Below, in pieces: positions 35,544-45,700 of a stretch of DNA of 64,000 nt. The stretch is from Ferdinandcohnia sp047238305 (lineage in GTDB: Bacteria; Bacillota; Bacilli; Bacillales; Bacillaceae_L). The notes beneath the pieces are model-generated. The model worked only from the letters and a program-made list of their open reading frames with translations. It was not told the DNA's origin and did no database searches. Position 1 is the first letter of the stretch; each line of letters starts with the position of its first letter. The DNA is taken from contig NZ_JBDFMO010000001.1 of assembly GCF_047238305.1 (NCBI RefSeq), positions 3,224,001 through 3,288,000 on the forward strand, read 5' to 3'. The position numbers were made by a program, and so were the translations under genes.

Positions 35544-36789
35544 AACCAATTCTGTCGAATTCGGAAAAACGCATACCAATAAGTTATTATTTATATCACT
35601 TGCCATGCTTGGTGCGATGACAACTTGGTTTTCCATGACAGCTGTGTTACCAACTTTAATAGAATTGTGGGACTTAAGCAGCAGTGAGGTCAGCTATATT
35701 ACAATCATGGTCAATTTTGGATTTATTGTAGGTTCATTGGTTTCGGCATTTATGAATCTACCAGATCGCATTCAACCTCATATTTTATGCTTTTGGTCTG
35801 CAATGCTAGCGGGAATCTCAACCATTCTAATAGCTATACTTGCAGACAGCTTGGTTGTTGCATTGATTTTCCGCTTCTTTACGGGTGTTGCCTTGTCTGG
35901 GGTGTACGGACCAGGTTTGAAACTTGTTTCTACTTGGTTTCAACTTAGGCGTGGTTTGGCAATGGGGGTGGTTGTAGGCGCACTCACAATTGGCTCAGCC
36001 GGTCCCCATTTGTTCAAAGGATTTGGGATAACCTCCTGGGAGCTAGTGTTAATGATTACGGGTGTTTGTTCGATTTTATCTGGAATCTTCATGCTTTTTG
36101 TGAAAGTGGGACCTTATCCATTACCTGTAGGAACCTTTGATCCAAATGCAATTCCACGTGCTTTTAAAAATCAGAAAGTCAGACTTGCAAACTTCGGATA
36201 TTTCGGTCATATGTGGGAGCTTTATGCGATGTGGTCTTGGTTTGGATTGTTTGTAGCTGATAGCTTTCGAACAAGTGCGATGAATAATTCTTCATCTGCC
36301 GCTTCGCTCGTCACATTTATTGTGATTGGCTCTGGATTATTTGGTGCTTGGTTTGGTGGTGTTTTTGCCGATCGTATTGGGCGAGAACAAGTCACGCTAT
36401 GGTCTTTAGGCATTTCAGGAACAATTGCACTCTTCATCGGATTTCTCTTTGGGAGTTCACCATGGATTGTTGCTATCTTCGGGGTGATTTGGGGAGTAAG
36501 TATTATTGCTGATTCAGCCCAGTTTTCTGCGTTACTAACAGAGCATACAGACCAGCGTTATGTTGGATCAACATTAACCATTCAGTTGGCCATCGGCTAT
36601 GTGCTTACAATCATTGTGATTTTTCTGGTGCCATTTGTTGAATCAATTATAGGCTGGAAATATACATTCTTGATCCTTTTACCTGGTCCCATTCTGGGAT
36701 TTATATCGATGTTTCGATTACATCGGTTAAAAAAGAATGAAATGATGGTTCGTCGTAACGGAGTAAATCGCGTTGAAAAGGAAATATAG
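35536..36789 (+). CDS. MFS transporter
   Basis: The protein has 417 residues and twelve hydrophobic segments. The MFS motif GGVFADRIGREQ (the G-x-x-x-D-R-x-G-R pattern) lies between segments 8 and 9, rather than in the first half, where MNLPDRIQPH is degenerate. ATG at 35536 overlaps the preceding short gene. The substrate is unknown; the family member resembles sugar- or cyanate-type permeases. A cre-like site follows the gene. Confidence 0.87.
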   Translation: MNKTNSVEFGKTHTNKLLFISLAMLGAMTTWFSMTAVLPTLIELWDLSSSEVSYITIMVNFGFIVGSLVSAFMNLPDRIQPHILCFWSAMLAGISTILIAILADSLVVALIFRFFTGVALSGVYGPGLKLVSTWFQLRRGLAMGVVVGALTIGSAGPHLFKGFGITSWELVLMITGVCSILSGIFMLFVKVGPYPLPVGTFDPNAIPRAFKNQKVRLANFGYFGHMWELYAMWSWFGLFVADSFRTSAMNNSSSAASLVTFIVIGSGLFGAWFGGVFADRIGREQVTLWSLGISGTIALFIGFLFGSSPWIVAIFGVIWGVSIIADSAQFSALLTEHTDQRYVGSTLTIQLAIGYVLTIIVIFLVPFVESIIGWKYTFLILLPGPILGFISMFRLHRLKKNEMMVRRNGVNRVEKEI

Positions 36790-36799
36790 ACTTATATTT

Positions 36800-36813
36800 T
36801 GATAGCGCTTACA
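36800..36813 (+). promoter_or_regulatory. cre-like catabolite site
   Basis: TGATAGCGCTTACA fits the CcpA operator consensus TGWNANCGNTNWCA at every defined position. It lies ten bases after the MFS stop codon and about 120 bases upstream of the next promoter. Confidence 0.5.
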
Positions 36814-36934
36814 AATTAATAACTGTGAGGGGACTTTTTACAATTAGCAAGGTACAGAAAATTGTTTAGCATCATAAATTTTGGAGGCTGTAGGTATAGA
36901 CTCAGAAATCCACTTGGACAATGGGTGAGTAAAC

Positions 36935-36962
36935 TTGTTGTTTTTTCCTGCTATGCTATAAT
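36935..36962 (+). promoter_or_regulatory. Sigma-A promoter
   Basis: TTGTTG and TATAAT are spaced by 16 bases, 38 bases before the ATG of the next gene. Confidence 0.6.
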
Positions 36963-37000
36963 TTGATTGTTTGATTTAAACATCTTAGTAGGAGGAAGAA

Positions 37001-38374
37001 ATGAAACAACACCCATTGGTCCGCTATCTTTATCTATTTTACGCATTCATATTTTTGCTCCATACGATGAATGTTTTTATAGATAGCGAGAAAATCAATT
37101 ACATACTTGGAGTTCTTGCGATTATTATGCTGATTGTGTCATTTCCTTTGGCATCTGGGCTTTTTAAGATTTTAGGTGGTACATTTTTGGCGATAGGGGG
37201 ATATTTATTTTTCGCGACGGGTCAGTCTCTACATGTCATTCCTAGTTTATTAACTTCAAATCTATCATTACTAACCCTTTTAGCGATGCTTCCTTGGATG
37301 AATAGCATTGTGAGAAGTGGAAGATTTGACAGGAACTTGAATCTTCTTATGAAAGTGAATGTATCTGATCTTGGTAAATTATATCCACGGAGTTCATTAA
37401 CGACGCATATCCTTGCAGCTTTTCTAAATTTATCAGCTGCGACGATCTCACAAGACGTACTCAAAAGCACCTTGGCTTCTTTTAGTAAAGAGATTCGTAA
37501 TTCATTTATTACAACAGCATCCCTAAGAGGTTACTCATTGGCGCTGCTTTGGAGCCCGTTGGAGATCATGGTGGCCGTTTCTATATTTACTACAGGTGTT
37601 GATTATGTCACACTCTTGCCATGGCTCATTTTGATGGCAGTTACTGCTTACCTATTAGACTCGATTTTTGGACGCATCTATTATAAAAAGTACAAATTCG
37701 AACAATCAAGTCTGACTAAGCAATCAATGATCGATAAAAAAGTAATAGCTAAAAAAATGATGCAATTCATTATTGCACTTATCTTATTCCTATCACTGGT
37801 TATAATGATTGTAAATCTATTTGATTTAAGTTTTATTTTAACCGTAACGATCCTTATTTTCCCATTTGCCTTCGTTTGGTCTCTGCTGATGAAAAGGCGA
37901 AGAAGCTTTTGGGCAATAGGTTGGAATAATTGGAAAGAAAAGACCAATACGATGCAGAATTTTATCGTATTATTTATTTCACTTTCTTTATTTTCTACTA
38001 GTTTAGGAGATACAGCGTTTTTGGAAGCGATTCAAAAACCACTGTCGTATATGTCTGAATATCCGATAGTCATCTTGTTCCTAATTCAAGTTATCTTTGT
38101 TTTCATAAGTATGTTCGGTATCCACCCAATCGCAACGGTTGGAATTTTAACAGGAATCATTACACCATTATTAGATATAATGAATCCTGTTAGTATTGCT
38201 CTCGTGTTAATCACAGGCTCAGTTGCCACTTTTACAGTAGGTACGTATGGGTTACTCGTCACCTTAACAGCGATGGGCACAGGGCAAAGCCCTTATCGTA
38301 TAACCGTACAAAATATGCCATTTGCAATAGGTATGTGGATAATCGGAACTTTAGTAGCTTATTTTTTACTGTAA
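37001..38374 (+). CDS. Polytopic membrane protein, possible transporter
   Basis: The 457-residue protein has about eleven to twelve hydrophobic segments with a charged central loop (YYKKYKFEQSSLTKQ). The repeated arrangement, with G-I-H-P-I-A-T-V-G and T-G-S-V-A-T-F-T-V-G-T-Y-G in the C-terminal half, is like ion-transporter or C4-dicarboxylate carrier folds. I cannot name a family. AGGAGG precedes the ATG. It has its own promoter and terminator. Confidence 0.75.
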   Translation: MKQHPLVRYLYLFYAFIFLLHTMNVFIDSEKINYILGVLAIIMLIVSFPLASGLFKILGGTFLAIGGYLFFATGQSLHVIPSLLTSNLSLLTLLAMLPWMNSIVRSGRFDRNLNLLMKVNVSDLGKLYPRSSLTTHILAAFLNLSAATISQDVLKSTLASFSKEIRNSFITTASLRGYSLALLWSPLEIMVAVSIFTTGVDYVTLLPWLILMAVTAYLLDSIFGRIYYKKYKFEQSSLTKQSMIDKKVIAKKMMQFIIALILFLSLVIMIVNLFDLSFILTVTILIFPFAFVWSLLMKRRRSFWAIGWNNWKEKTNTMQNFIVLFISLSLFSTSLGDTAFLEAIQKPLSYMSEYPIVILFLIQVIFVFISMFGIHPIATVGILTGIITPLLDIMNPVSIALVLITGSVATFTVGTYGLLVTLTAMGTGQSPYRITVQNMPFAIGMWIIGTLVAYFLL

Positions 38375-38400
38375 TAGCAATTGCTGTTACTTTTGTTTTA

Positions 38401-38433
38401 AAAGGCCTGAATCCTAAAAAAGTTCAGGTCTTT
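38401..38433 (+). terminator. Terminator
   Basis: AAAGGCCTGAA / TTCAGGTCTTT, an 11-bp stem with one mismatch, follows the membrane protein. The 195 bases after it contain only AT-rich promoter-like DNA. Confidence 0.8.
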
Positions 38434-38628
38434 ATTACTGTTTTTTTAATGATACCTTACAAATTAAATATAACTTTCTCATGCGAAACTTAAAACCTTA
38501 GACCTGATTTTAAAAGAACTTTATATTCTGTAGTTATTCTATTAAGAGATTCTTGATATAATGAAAATACACTTCAAAAATATTCGTTAAATTTTAAAAT
38601 TTAATTTTAGTAGAGGGGAGATTAATTA

Positions 38629-41560
38629 ATGAATGTAATATGGTGGCGAAATGTAGTAATGGCGTCAGCGATTACGGTACCATTGGCACCTACAGTCCAT
38701 GTACAAAATCAACTATCAGATGTCGCACAAGCTCGGTCAACCTCATCAGACAGAACTGAACCCGTAATTTTTGTTGGGTCCAGCTGGCAAAACGCTTGTT
38801 TCCAATTAATCGACAACACCGATTGGACCAGAGGTAGAACTTACTAGTTTTGAACGATTTGACACTCGAGGATTGTTATATGGGGAGATGATGACCATAA
38901 ACCTCGGAAATGAAAATATTTCAACAGACTTACTTTTTCCTGGTCGTGTTTCCTCAGCCAAACCATTGTCCGAAATAGCAAAGGAAGCTGGTGCAATCGC
39001 GGGAGTAAATGGTGATTTCTTCGATATAAACAATACGAAAGCACCTTTAGGTACTGTCATTAGTGAAGGGAAACTTGTAAAGGGTCCTCAAGGTAGCCAC
39101 ACATTAACGGCTAGTGTAGATAAAAATGGACTTGGTCATATTTCTAACATTCTATTAGATGGAAAGGTAAATCGGACCTTCAAAGAATTAGCAGAGTTGA
39201 TGAAGGAACATGGTGCACATTATGCATTAAATCTTGATGAAGGAGGTTCCACAACAATGGTTGCACGAAAAACTGGCACAGATAATGTGAAGGCTGTTAA
39301 TCAGCCATCAGATGGCATTGAACGTTCTGTGCCGAATGGAATAGGAATTTTTGCAAAGGCTGGAAGCGGAGAATTAAAGAGCTTTGCAGTTGATACGGTA
39401 TTTGATTCAGACAAGAGCAATCGTGTATTCCCAGGATTAACTAGAACATTCATCGGGTTAGGTCTTAATGAAAATTATTCTCCAGTTTCAGTTGGTGAAT
39501 TGAAATGGCAGGCACTTCCGGCAGATGTTGGAGCATTTGAGGGAGATGGAGTGTTCCGCGCGATAATGTCAGGAAATGCGATTGCGCAGGCGAAAGTGAA
39601 ATCTTCTAAAGGTTCCATGGAGATCACCGTTCTTGGTGAATTAAATCGAATAGAAGCTACGAACGCGCGATTAAGCCTTGAAATGGGACAACAATCTCGT
39701 TTTTTCGTTACCGGCTTTGACAAAGACGGGTATAGCGCACCAATCGAAGCTAGGGATGTGAGCTTAAATTATGATGAAAAGGTCATATCCATCATGGAAA
39801 ATGTTGATGGTGGCTTTACTGTTGTTCCTAAAAAAGATGGGGATTCAGCGCTAATCACAATTACAGCAAAAGATGAGGTTGCATATCTTCCAGTTACAAT
39901 TGGTCTTGCAACAAAGAACGTTGCTGATTTTGAAGATATTGGAGGTTGGTCATTAACAAAATATCCAAGTGAAGTTGGAGCTAGTATGAGGCATGTCGAT
40001 GGTAGGAATGGAAAAGGTATCGAGTTAGCATATGATTTTTCAACATCAACGGCTACCCGTGCAGCTTATTTACAAGCATCACCAACGATTGAGTTACCTG
40101 GCGACGTTCAGAAAATTGGACTATGGGTAAAAGGTGATGGAAATGGTGCTTGGCTTCGAACAGTCATAGAGGATTCCGGAAACACAAGATATACACTTAC
40201 ACTAGCGGATCAGGTGAATTGGACGGGATGGAAGTTTGTTGAAGCAACAGTACCTGAAGGAGTACGATATCCAGTAAAGATTTGGAGAATTTATCCAGTT
40301 GAAACAAATAAAAATGATCAGTACACAGGACAATTGGTATTTGATGATGTAACTGTTAAAGTCCCAACATCAATATATGTTCCTGAACAAATGAAAGATC
40401 CAGATCCTCTTATTATCCAAAATGGGGAGATAGAAAAAGGTCGTTGGACATTTGCAGTACTTGCAGACAGTCAGTTTGTAGCCAAGTCTCCAAACAGTTC
40501 ACAAGTACAAATGGTTAGAGAATCTCTTAGGCAAATTGTAGCTGCTAATCCAGAGTTCCTTGTTATCAATGGGGACCTAGTTGATACAGCATGGGAAGAA
40601 GACTTTGAACTAGCAGAGCAAATTTTGCAAGAAGAAGTAGGAGATAAACTACCAATCTATTACATTCCAGGAAACCACGAAATCATGGGACCAGGTACAT
40701 TAGATAACTTCCTGGAAGTCTATGAAAATAATCGCTATACGTTTGACCATAAAGGTACAAGATTTATTTTACTAGATTCTTCGACTGGAAGTTTCCGGAC
40801 AAGTGATTTCCAACAGCTACTTGATCTTAAAAAGGCGTTAACCGAAGCTGCAACGGATTCAAATGTGAAAAATGTTGTTGTAATGGCACATCATCCAACA
40901 CGTGATCCACTGCCAACTAATAATAGTCAGCTTAGTGACCGGAAAGAATCCAATCTTCTCGAACAATTTTTAACGGAATTCCGTCAAACATCAGGAGGTA
41001 AGGGTGCGCTCTTTATCGGTGGACATGCTCATACTGTTAGTGTAGAACGTGTCGAAGGTGTTCCGTACATGGTGGTTGGTCCTTCTGGAAAAGCGCCATA
41101 CGGTTCAGCTGATGCAGGTGGTTTTTACGAATGGACGATGTTTGGTGTAGATCAAACTCCAATACCTGCTCAGGCTAAGGGACCTGAACAATCAAACGGT
41201 CAAAGTGTAGTTTCCGGTACGGAGTGGATTCAAGCAGAAGTGAATCCATTATTGTTGGACATTACCCTTCAAACACCAGAATGGTTAAAGGTGGGTGAGA
41301 CCATTAAGGTCGAGGCGACTGGTCATCAAAAAGATAATCTTAACTTTCCACTTCGTTACCCTGCAACCGTACAGTGGGAAGCTAGTGACAATGTCTTTAT
41401 CGGAAGTGGAGAAGAGCTTACCCGTGCAGAAACCTCTGGTAAATATACGGCGCTCTTCAATTACCAAACAGGAGATTTAAAAGCCTTAAAAGCAGGCGAA
41501 ATAACCCTAAAGGTGGAAGCAAACGAAATAACAAAAGAACAAACCGTTATAATTGAATAA
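38629..41560 (+). pseudogene. Secreted phosphodiester glycosidase (NAGPA)-metallophosphoesterase, frameshifted near the start
   Basis: The signal peptide (MNVIWWRNVVMASAITVPLAP) is in one frame from 38629 and the enzyme in the next, open as far upstream as 38810 (STTPIGPEVELTSFERFDTRG). The switch needs one extra base near 38806-38810; the second frame has a TAA at 38807. Enzyme domains: NAGPA-type phosphodiester glycosidase (GVNGDFFDINNTKAPLG, NLDEGGSTTMV), a CBM-like part (about 39930-40370), then a calcineurin-like phosphoesterase (LADSQ, INGDLVD, PGNHE, AHHPTRD, GGHAHT; 40440-41140) and a beta-sandwich tail. NAGPA enzymes remove GlcNAc from GlcNAc-1-phosphodiesters. Without the signal the product would stay inside. 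A sequencing error is possible. From 38873 an 895-residue frame is intact. Confidence 0.82.
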
Positions 41561-41561
41561 T

Positions 41562-41590
41562 TGGGACAGAGGGACAGGTACATTGTCCCA
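41562..41590 (+). repeat. REP-like element, TGGGACA/TGTCCCA arms
   Basis: TGGGACAG, AGGGACAGG, TACAT, TGTCCCA. It differs from the 8134 copy only in the loop and starts one base after the stop codon. Confidence 0.8.
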
Positions 41591-41604
41591 AGTACACTCC
41601 TGAA

Positions 41605-41633
41605 AAAGAGGTTGCATTTTTGCAGCCTCTTTA
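41605..41633 (+). terminator. Terminator of the glycosidase gene
   Basis: AAAGAGGTTGCA / TGCAGCCTCTTT, a 12-bp stem with one mismatch and a 4-base loop. Confidence 0.8.
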
Positions 41634-41716
41634 ACTTTTGTGATATAAGGTTTTTATTTTATTGGATTCATGTTAAAGTTAGAAAGAAAATCAAAAAAAT
41701 TGGTAGGTATAACAAC

Positions 41717-42094
41717 ATGATTGAGATAAAAACTTCTTCAGTAAGTGATGGCGAATTTAATAGAGGCGTATTTGCTACAGTTGATATCAAAAAAGGGCAA
41801 CTAATCCATGAAGCACCCGTAATTTCTTATCCGAATGACCAACATGAGCACATTGAGAAAACATTGCTCGCTGATTATGCATTTGAATATGGGATTAATC
41901 ATACGGCAATTCTTCTAGGTTATGGAATGTTATTCAACCATTCCTATGAACCCAACAGCATTTATGAAATTAACTTTAATAATCACACCTTTGACTTCTA
42001 TGCTTACAAGGACATAAAAGCAGGAGAGGAAATCCTAATTAACTACAATGGCGATGTGGATAATAAAGATGAACTCTGGTTTAACAAGGACTAG
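41717..42094 (+). CDS. SET-domain protein
   Basis: The product has 125 residues. FNRGVFATVDIKKGQLIHEAPVI is the N-SET start, MLFNHSYEPNS the NHS motif that binds S-adenosylmethionine, and DIKAGEEILINYNGD the closing G-E-E-I-x-x-x-Y motif with the catalytic Tyr. Bacterial SET proteins methylate lysine of ribosomal or other proteins; here the target is unknown. ATG 41717 has only a weak AGGT site, and the frame is open further upstream. It lies between the glycosidase and propeller genes but need not belong to the sugar locus. Confidence 0.85.
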   Translation: MIEIKTSSVSDGEFNRGVFATVDIKKGQLIHEAPVISYPNDQHEHIEKTLLADYAFEYGINHTAILLGYGMLFNHSYEPNSIYEINFNNHTFDFYAYKDIKAGEEILINYNGDVDNKDELWFNKD

Positions 42095-42186
42095 ATATAT
42101 AACACCTTGTGTTAAATTTTTTAGTTTAAATGCAACGGAAAACAACGAAATGCCTACGACTAGCAAACATCTGGGGGTGACAAAGA

Positions 42187-42396
42187 ATGAATAAACGATG
42201 GACAATTGGTAAAATTAATGAATTTGTTGAGAACAATTCCGATAGTAAATTGCTTTCAACGGAATTTCATGGTTTTTCACAAAAGTTATTATTTAAATGC
42301 GCATGTGGCAGTAATTTTGAAAAAACATTTACGAAATTTAAAAATAATCACCAACGTAAGTGTGATGTGTGTCAACCTCCAAAAGCGTCACGTTAA
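42187..42396 (+). CDS. Small zinc-ribbon-like protein
   Basis: The 69-residue product has the pattern LLSTEFHGFSQKLLFKCACGSNFEKTFTKFKNNHQRKCDVCQ: CxC and CxxC pairs 19-20 residues apart, a one-zinc ribbon of the DUF723 type. That module is usually found repeated in phage and mobile-element nucleases, so this may be a remnant or a small DNA-binding protein. GGGGGTGA precedes the ATG and a terminator follows. Confidence 0.65.
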   Translation: MNKRWTIGKINEFVENNSDSKLLSTEFHGFSQKLLFKCACGSNFEKTFTKFKNNHQRKCDVCQPPKASR

Positions 42397-42437
42397 AGTA
42401 TAGGGAATATGAGTACAACCTCATACAAATTTACACC

Positions 42438-42475
42438 AAAAAAGGTTTTCTGCCAACGTGCTGGAAACCTTTTTT
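42438..42475 (+). terminator. Terminator
   Basis: AAAAAAGGTTT and AAACCTTTTTT frame a loop of about 16 bases. The 290 bases that follow lead to the propeller gene and contain a cre-like site. Confidence 0.8.
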
Positions 42476-42693
42476 AAAATTATGGCAAGAAACAATATAC
42501 ACTACAATTAGATTTTTGAGCATTTTCTACTAATTGGCACTTCTAATCTATCATTTTCTTCCTGTACTCACTTAAAGTCCAATTTACGACAGAGTATCGT
42601 AAGAAAGACCTATATGTATGATGAATATAGTTAAGTAGAATCAAACTAAGGAAGGGTTATCAGAATGTTAGTTTTTTATTGTAACGAAAATTA

Positions 42694-42707
42694 TGTAAAC
42701 GCTTCCT
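42694..42707 (+). promoter_or_regulatory. cre/LacI-type operator upstream of the propeller gene
   Basis: TGTAAACGCTTCCT resembles the catabolite responsive element (TGTAANCGNTNNCA, one mismatch at the end). It lies about 75 bases before the TTG start. Carbon catabolite control would fit the sugar locus. Confidence 0.5.
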
Positions 42708-42769
42708 AAAAGTGAGAAAGGAGGTTAAATAAAGTTTCATATCTACACAATTTAAGGGAGGTTTGTTGT

Positions 42770-45700
42770 TTGACCAATAGAAAGATGAAAAAAACAATCA
42801 TGCGCACATTTTGTTTTACTCTTTTATTCAGTTTAATCGCTCCTTATATTAGTTCTGGAACACTCAGAGTTTCTGCAGATAAAGGACCAAGCGTGGTACG
42901 AAATGGAGGTTTTGAAGAAGTTGTGATCCCTGGGTGGAGTCTAGTTACGAACAACCCTTCAACAAGTATCTCTATCAGTAATGATCGTGTGAATACCGGT
43001 ACACATAGCTTGCATTTTATAGATTCAAATTCAAATAATCCAGGTGGGAACTTGCAAGTGACAAGTGAGAAGATAGCCGTTACTCCTGGCGAGTCCTATA
43101 CTGCAAGAGCCTATGTGAATGTTGTTAAACAATCCCATAGTATCGGGTACGAGGTTCATTATTTTAATACTGAAAATCAAAAGGTTGGAAGTGCAACGTT
43201 CATTAATTTTCAATCAACTGCTTTAGGAACGAATCAATGGACTGAAATCAAGGTGCCTTTTACCGTTCCAGAAGGTGCCACCCAAGTTGAGCTTCGATTC
43301 AATTCAGGTCATCCATCTAATACAGAAGCTTACTTTGATGATGTAAAAATTGTGAAGGATTCTGATTCAACAGAAATTTTACCAGTAAACGAGTCGTTTG
43401 AAGAAGATGTTGAATATCCTGGATGGAGCCGCGTAACAAATAACCCATCCACGAGTTTTGCATTTAGTTCAGAGAAAGCTCATACAGGAAATAAAAGTTT
43501 ATATTTTAAAGATGAAAATAACAATAATCCAGGTGGTAATTTGCAGGTAACGAGTGATAAGATTCCTGTTACCTTAGGAGGGTCATATATTGCGAAAGCA
43601 TATGTGAATGTTGTCAGTCAATCCCATAGTATTGGTTATGAGGTTCATTTTTTTAACGATGAAGGACAAAGGGTCGACAATGCTACTTTTATTAACTTTA
43701 GTGCTGCTGTTTTAGGAACTGATAAATGGACCGAAATTCAAGTTCCATTTGACGTTCCAGAAGGTGCGACACAGGTTGAACTACGTTTCAATTCAGGTCA
43801 TCCTTCAATCACGGAAGCTTATTTTGATGATGTAACGCTTGAAAATCTATCCACTGAAGAACCTCCAGTTGACGATATACATACAGAAGTGGTTAACCCT
43901 AGCTTTGAAGAAGCAGTCGTTGATGGAAACATTCCTGGGTGGACATCAGAATTTGAAGGTCCTGGTATTCAAGTAAGTACAGATAGAACTCGTACAGGAG
44001 TGCAAAGTGTACATTTACATGATACTACTGATAAAGCAGGTGTAAGTGTTTTGAGTGATAAAATAGCAGTTGAGGCCGGTGCATCCTATCTATTGACGGT
44101 CTATTCAAACGTTGTAAGTCAGACGCATAACGTTGTGACCGAAATCCGTTATTTTGATGCAAATAATAATAGTATAACTCAGCATCGGGAATTGAATGGA
44201 AACTTACCAAAAAATGAATGGAAAGATTTAAAAGTTTTTAGTGTAGCTCCTGATAATGCAGCATACGCAAGACTCGCTTTTTATTCTGGCGGGATTAGTT
44301 TTACAGAGGCTTATTTTGACGATGTTACCTTTGAAAAAGTGACGGAAGATGGTCAATTTGATCGTGAATATGTAGCACCTATTAATCTAGGAGAGATGGT
44401 TCATGTTCAATTAGGACAAGCAGGAGCAATTCAGGAAAATAGTTTAGGTGAAAATGAAGTATATTATCATTCAAATGGTGCCCCAGGAACGTTTTCTGTC
44501 CTTGATGCTGAGACAGGGGAACTCAAGTTTTCTAAAGTCATTGACAATACAGAAGCTGTGTGGGCAATTACGATCGGCCCTGATAAAAATGTGTATTTCG
44601 CTAGTACTTCTGACGGGAAATTATACCGTTATGTACCAGACTTAAAAGAAGTCCAAGCCCTGGGAGCCAATCCTTCTGCAGCTTGGGTATGGGATTTAGA
44701 AGCGACAGAGGATGGTAAAATTTACGGTGCCACCTATCCAGGTGCAGGTGTATTTGAATATGACATTAATACAGGTAAATTTAAAGATTTGGGTAGTGTC
44801 ACAGATCAGGATTATGCACGTGGACTAGCTGTAGATGGGGATTATATCTACGTAGGAATAGGCACAATGAAGCATCTGTATAAAATCAATCGACATACAG
44901 GTGAGAAAGAGGAGCTTATTCTTGAAGGGCATTCAGGTGAGAATGGATTCATCCAGGATGTTTGGGTTGTAAATGGGAAGCTTCTTGTTGCTGTTTCGAC
45001 CGTTAATATGCTTGTTATAAACCCTGAAACAATGGAAGTTGAAGGTTCATTCGGATTTAGTAATATGATTTCCGAACCAGACCCTTCAGAGCCTAACATG
45101 ATTTATTATAAAAATGGAACACAATTATACAAATATGACCTGAATACAAATGTAGAAACATTAATCGAAGACCTTCCAATTCTTCCAGATACTCCACGAG
45201 TAAAGGATATGGCATGGATTACGTTATCTACTGGGGATACAGTCTTGGCGTTTGTTACACAATATGGTGAATACATGTTATACAATACAAAAACAAATGA
45301 ACTGAACTTTGTCGCATTAGATCTTGCAGCAACAGCTGTAGCCATTCAGTCTCTTGAAACGGGCCCAGATGGAAAACTATATATGGGCGGCTATCAGCGT
45401 GGTATGAGTGTGTATAATCCTTTTAAAAATGAAATTGAAGTAAATATTTCTTCCTTTGCTCAACCAGAGGGGATTGGATTCTTGAATGGTAAAGCTTATT
45501 TTGGAACATATGTGGGTGCGATTATGTACAGTTATGCCCCCAACCAGCCTGTTGACTTAAATAGTAATCCACATCTTGAATATGACATTAAAGATGAACA
45601 AGATCGTCCTTTTGTGATTACATCAGGTGATAACAAACTATTTGTTGGAACAGTCCCTGATTATGGTGTATTAGGTGGGGCTTTAGCCATCTATGATGAG

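Noticed and set aside
41717..42396. SET protein and zinc-ribbon protein as a defence or modification system
   Set aside because: There is no nuclease, helicase or toxin partner; both have their own signals and look like independent small genes.
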